Under the pieces are notes generated by a model, which saw only the letters and a list, made by a program, of their open reading frames with translations, was not told the DNA's origin and ran no database searches. Below, piece after piece: positions 52,610 to 54,889 of a stretch of DNA of 54,889 nucleotides. Source of the stretch: Streptomyces oceani. GTDB taxonomy: Bacteria > Actinomycetota > Actinomycetes > Streptomycetales > Streptomycetaceae. How positions within the stretch are numbered: the stretch's first letter is position 1; every line of letters starts with the position of its first letter. Location: positions 30-54,918 of the forward strand of contig NZ_LJGU01000126.1 of assembly GCF_001751245.1 (NCBI RefSeq), given 5' to 3'. The translations under genes were made by a program, and so were the position numbers.

Positions 52610-54298
52610 CTACCCGCCCTCGCCTCCGCCGACGCTGTCGAAGAAGTCCTGCACGGAGCCGAAGAAGTCCTGTGTCTTCTCCCAGAAGCTCTTGCCCTCG
52701 GCCCACCACTCCGGGACGGGGGTGAAGTTCCAGACCAGCACCGCGATCACGACCAGGATGAGGACCATGAACAGGCAGCCCTTGAGGCAGCCGAGCCCGG
52801 GGATGCGCATCCGGTTCGGGTTGCTCCGGCGCGGCTCGCGCGGCTCCCGAGGGGGCCGCTGTCGGGGCTCCTGCCGCCGCTGCTGCTGAGGCGCAGGGGG
52901 GTGCTGCGGCCCGTACCCCTGCGGGGCGTACTGCTGCTGCGGAGGCGGAGCGGGCTGCGGAGGCGGTCCTTGCTGGTACGGCCCCGGTTGGGGCGGCCCC
53001 TGCTGGTAGGGCGGAGGCTGCGCTGGCGCGGCACGCCGCTGGGGACGACGGCGCAGCGGATCCTGGTTCGGATCGATGGGCTGGACCTGCGTCTGCTCGT
53101 TGCGGTCCCGCGCCGCACGCAGCTGGCTCTGCCACGGGTGCGGACCGTCCGGTTGGTCCGGCGGCTGCTGCGGCGCCGCACCGGGCACCGGCGGCATGGC
53201 ACGGGTGGGGTCCGCGTCGGGTCCGGCGGACGGCCCGCCGCCCGGCGCGCCGGTCTGCGGCAGGACGTTGGTCGCGGCGTTCGGGTCGGCGTTCGGCCCC
53301 CCGCCCGGACCGCCCTGACCGGCGCTGGACAGCGCCTGGGTCGGGTCATCCGCGCCCCTCAGTTGGCCGTCCGGCACCGCCGCCGGCTGTGGGTCCGGGG
53401 CCAGCAGGCCCGCGACCCCGAGCGCGGCGGTGGCCTGCTCCGGGGTGGCGCTCGCCCCGATACCGGCGGCGACCGTGCGCAGGGACCGCGCGAGGCTGAC
53501 CGCGCTGGGACGCTCCGCCGGGCTCTTCCGCAGACAGTGCTCCACGACCGTCCACACCGGGTCGGGCAGGCCGGGCGGCCGCTGCGGTTCCTCGGTCAGG
53601 TGCCGCTGTAGGACCTCGAGCGAGGTGTCCCCGCTGAACGGCGGCCGGCCGGTGAGCAGCTCGTACATCAGCACGCCGGCGCCGTAGACGTCCACCGCGG
53701 AGGTCTGCGGGCGGCCCTCGGCCGACTCCGGAGCGACGTACGACGGGGTGCCGACGAACTCCTGGGCACGGGTCAGGCCCGGTGAGTCGGCGAGCCGGGC
53801 GATACCGAAGTCGGTGAGCATCGGGCGCATGCCCTGCTCACCCTCGGTGAGGAGCACGTTGGCCGGCTTGAGGTCCCGGTGCACGACGCCGTCCTCGTGG
53901 CTGGCGGCCAGCGCGTCCGCGATCTGCGCGGTGAGCAGCGCCGCGGCGACCGGGGTGAACGGTCCGTTCGCGCGGAGGTACTCGTGTAGGTCCTGCCCCT
54001 CGACCAGGTCCATCACCAGAGCCAGCAGGTCGCCCTCCACGACCAGGTCGCGGGTTCGGACGATGTTCTCGTGGGTGAGCCTGAGCAACACGGAACGCTC
54101 GCGCAGGAAGCGCATCACCACGTCCGGGTCGTTCGCCAGCTCCTCCTTGAGGACCTTGATCGCGACGGTCTCGCCGGGCTGACCGGCCACCGCCGCCTCG
54201 GAACCCGCCGTCTCGCGCTGGCGAGCCCGCCAGACGGTGCCCGTGGCGCCGCGCCCAAGCGGCTCCTCGAGCAGGTACTTGCTGCCTACCGGCCGCAC
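52610..54298 (-). CDS. pkaA: Membrane Ser/Thr protein kinase PkaA-like
   Basis: This 562-residue Hanks-type kinase has G-loop GRGATGTV, Lys48 in VAIK, HRDLKPAN (140-147), DFG (163-165) and GTPSYVAPE. An N-lobe insertion (RETAGSEAAVAGQPGE) lies between strands 2 and 3. A long Gly/Pro/Gln-rich linker (about 290-500) leads to a membrane segment (CLFMVLILVVIAVLVWNF) and a short tail with WW and FF pairs. The GTG at 54298 follows GGGAG. In S. coelicolor PkaA is an autophosphorylating kinase; its targets here are unknown. Confidence 0.92.
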   Translation of the reverse strand: MRPVGSKYLLEEPLGRGATGTVWRARQRETAGSEAAVAGQPGETVAIKVLKEELANDPDVVMRFLRERSVLLRLTHENIVRTRDLVVEGDLLALVMDLVEGQDLHEYLRANGPFTPVAAALLTAQIADALAASHEDGVVHRDLKPANVLLTEGEQGMRPMLTDFGIARLADSPGLTRAQEFVGTPSYVAPESAEGRPQTSAVDVYGAGVLMYELLTGRPPFSGDTSLEVLQRHLTEEPQRPPGLPDPVWTVVEHCLRKSPAERPSAVSLARSLRTVAAGIGASATPEQATAALGVAGLLAPDPQPAAVPDGQLRGADDPTQALSSAGQGGPGGGPNADPNAATNVLPQTGAPGGGPSAGPDADPTRAMPPVPGAAPQQPPDQPDGPHPWQSQLRAARDRNEQTQVQPIDPNQDPLRRRPQRRAAPAQPPPYQQGPPQPGPYQQGPPPQPAPPPQQQYAPQGYGPQHPPAPQQQRRQEPRQRPPREPREPRRSNPNRMRIPGLGCLKGCLFMVLILVVIAVLVWNFTPVPEWWAEGKSFWEKTQDFFGSVQDFFDSVGGGEGG

Positions 54299-54520
54299 GT
54301 CATGCGCTCCCTGGTCTGTCTCGGCTGGTTCCCCCCGGGACACTCTAATGCCGCTGGTACGGGCGCGCCGGAGCGATTTCGGGTCACCTGACGATGCACC
54401 GGCCTCCGGAGCGGTACCTGGGGCAGCTCTCGGGGAAGACGCACACGCCGTACGGATGGTTCCCGAACAGGATATCGAGCTGCTCCCGGAGGCCGGACAC
54501 GCGGACCGCTCCAAACCATC

Positions 54521-54555
54521 GAGCACTGAGCACTGAGCACTGAGCACCGAGCACC
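54521..54555. repeat. Five tandem heptamers upstream of pkaA
   Basis: GAGCACT three times followed by GAGCACC twice (54521-54555), with a further GAGCACC at 54562-54568. It lies in the 462-base region 54299-54760 between pkaA and the next gene, which otherwise contains three GATCAC hexamers (near 54602, 54611 and 54641) and no gene. Confidence 0.85.
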
Positions 54556-54760
54556 TGCGCCGAGCACCGATCGCCGCCGGATCCCGAGCCGGCCGACGGC
54601 TGATCACGCGCGATCACGGGCGGTACGACAGAATCCCGAGCGATCACACTTGCGCACCAGGGCGGGCAATCAAGATCATTGACCGTCACCGACACCGCGC
54701 GATGTCAGTGCCGGGTGCGAGGATATCCACCACGGAGCGGGGTGGGACCGGGAGGGGCCG

Positions 54761-54889
54761 ATGCAGATCCGTCTGACTGTCCTCGTGCCGCGCGGCGGGC
54801 ACAGCGCGGCGCGGCCGTGCGACGTGCAGGTCACCGCGCCACCGGGGACGCCGTTGGCGGCCGTGACGGACGCGCTGGCGACCACCGCC
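54761..54889 (+). CDS. Start of an unidentified gene, cut by the window edge
   Basis: The first 43 codons read MQIRLTVLVPRGGHSAARPC then DVQVTAPPGTPLAAVTDALA. A strong GGAGGGG precedes the ATG. The start resembles the N-terminal ubiquitin-like part of actinobacterial FHA/FtsK-SpoIIIE-type proteins, but the piece is too short to be certain. Confidence 0.6.
   Translation, partial: MQIRLTVLVPRGGHSAARPCDVQVTAPPGTPLAAVTDALATTA

Noticed and set aside
54521..54568. Heptamers considered as a CRISPR or iteron array
   Set aside because: Units are far too short for CRISPR, and no replication gene is nearby to support an origin.

Overview
The window is high-GC actinobacterial chromosome, almost certainly from Streptomyces or a close relative. 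The codon third positions are G/C-rich, GTG and TTG starts and ATGA/GTGA stop-start overlaps are common, and the gene blocks are typical of that genus: murA-hup-malic enzyme, ftsE-ftsX-S41 peptidase-smpB-ssrA, and prfB-pkaB-pkaA. From memory, these blocks follow the order of the S. coelicolor core chromosome.

Layout. 1-2.2 kb: the end of a molybdenum hydroxylase operon (FAD subunit, then a 2Fe-2S subunit cut by the window edge). 2.5-7.5 kb: a chito-oligosaccharide uptake operon (lipoprotein binding protein, two permeases, intracellular GH20 hexosaminidase) with a DasR-like site upstream. 7.8-18.8 kb: housekeeping genes (DUF3039, YqgE, MurA, HU, malic enzyme, cold-shock protein, an FG-GAP protein whose start looks frameshifted, HelD-like helicase, HemD-like protein). 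18.9-36 kb: an accessory stretch with a decayed Uma2 gene, an orphan glycosidase-like barrel protein, two reductases, an XRE/DUF397/HATPase regulatory trio, a methyltransferase, a DUF234 ATPase behind a large palindrome, a putative RHH/PIN-like toxin-antitoxin pair, a lipoprotein, a PadR-HAAS-LysR cluster, a fragment of another PIN toxin, an MFS exporter, a GH19 chitinase with DasR-like boxes, a MazF module and a DUF2236 oxygenase. 36-41.4 kb: a large SARP/AfsR-type regulator facing a DrrAB-type ABC exporter. 41.5-46 kb: tmRNA (ssrA), smpB, S41 protease, ftsX and ftsE. 46-49.4 kb: a repeat-rich LAXTG surface protein and a secreted amidase. 49.6-54.9 kb: prfB, the membrane Ser/Thr kinases pkaB and pkaA, and the first codons of another gene.

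How the genes fit together. Chitin use links two distant loci: the GH19 chitinase would release GlcNAc oligomers outside the cell, the ABC system would import them (no ATPase is encoded here, so a shared one of the MsiK type is presumed), and the GH20 enzyme would cleave them inside; both loci carry GlcNAc-regulator-like palindromes. Cell-envelope work is represented by MurA, FtsEX, the amidase and the surface protein. SmpB and ssrA together make the trans-translation system, with the predicted tag ADSKRDSFALAA.

The accessory stretch is rich in two-gene modules, two of which appear to be read from leaderless promoters, and in remnants of similar genes. The least familiar items are the RHH/PIN-like pair at 26.8-27.5 kb, the DUF234 ATPase with its palindromic promoter, and the orphan barrel protein at 19.6 kb. 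I saw no convincing wholly new system; those three are the best places to look.
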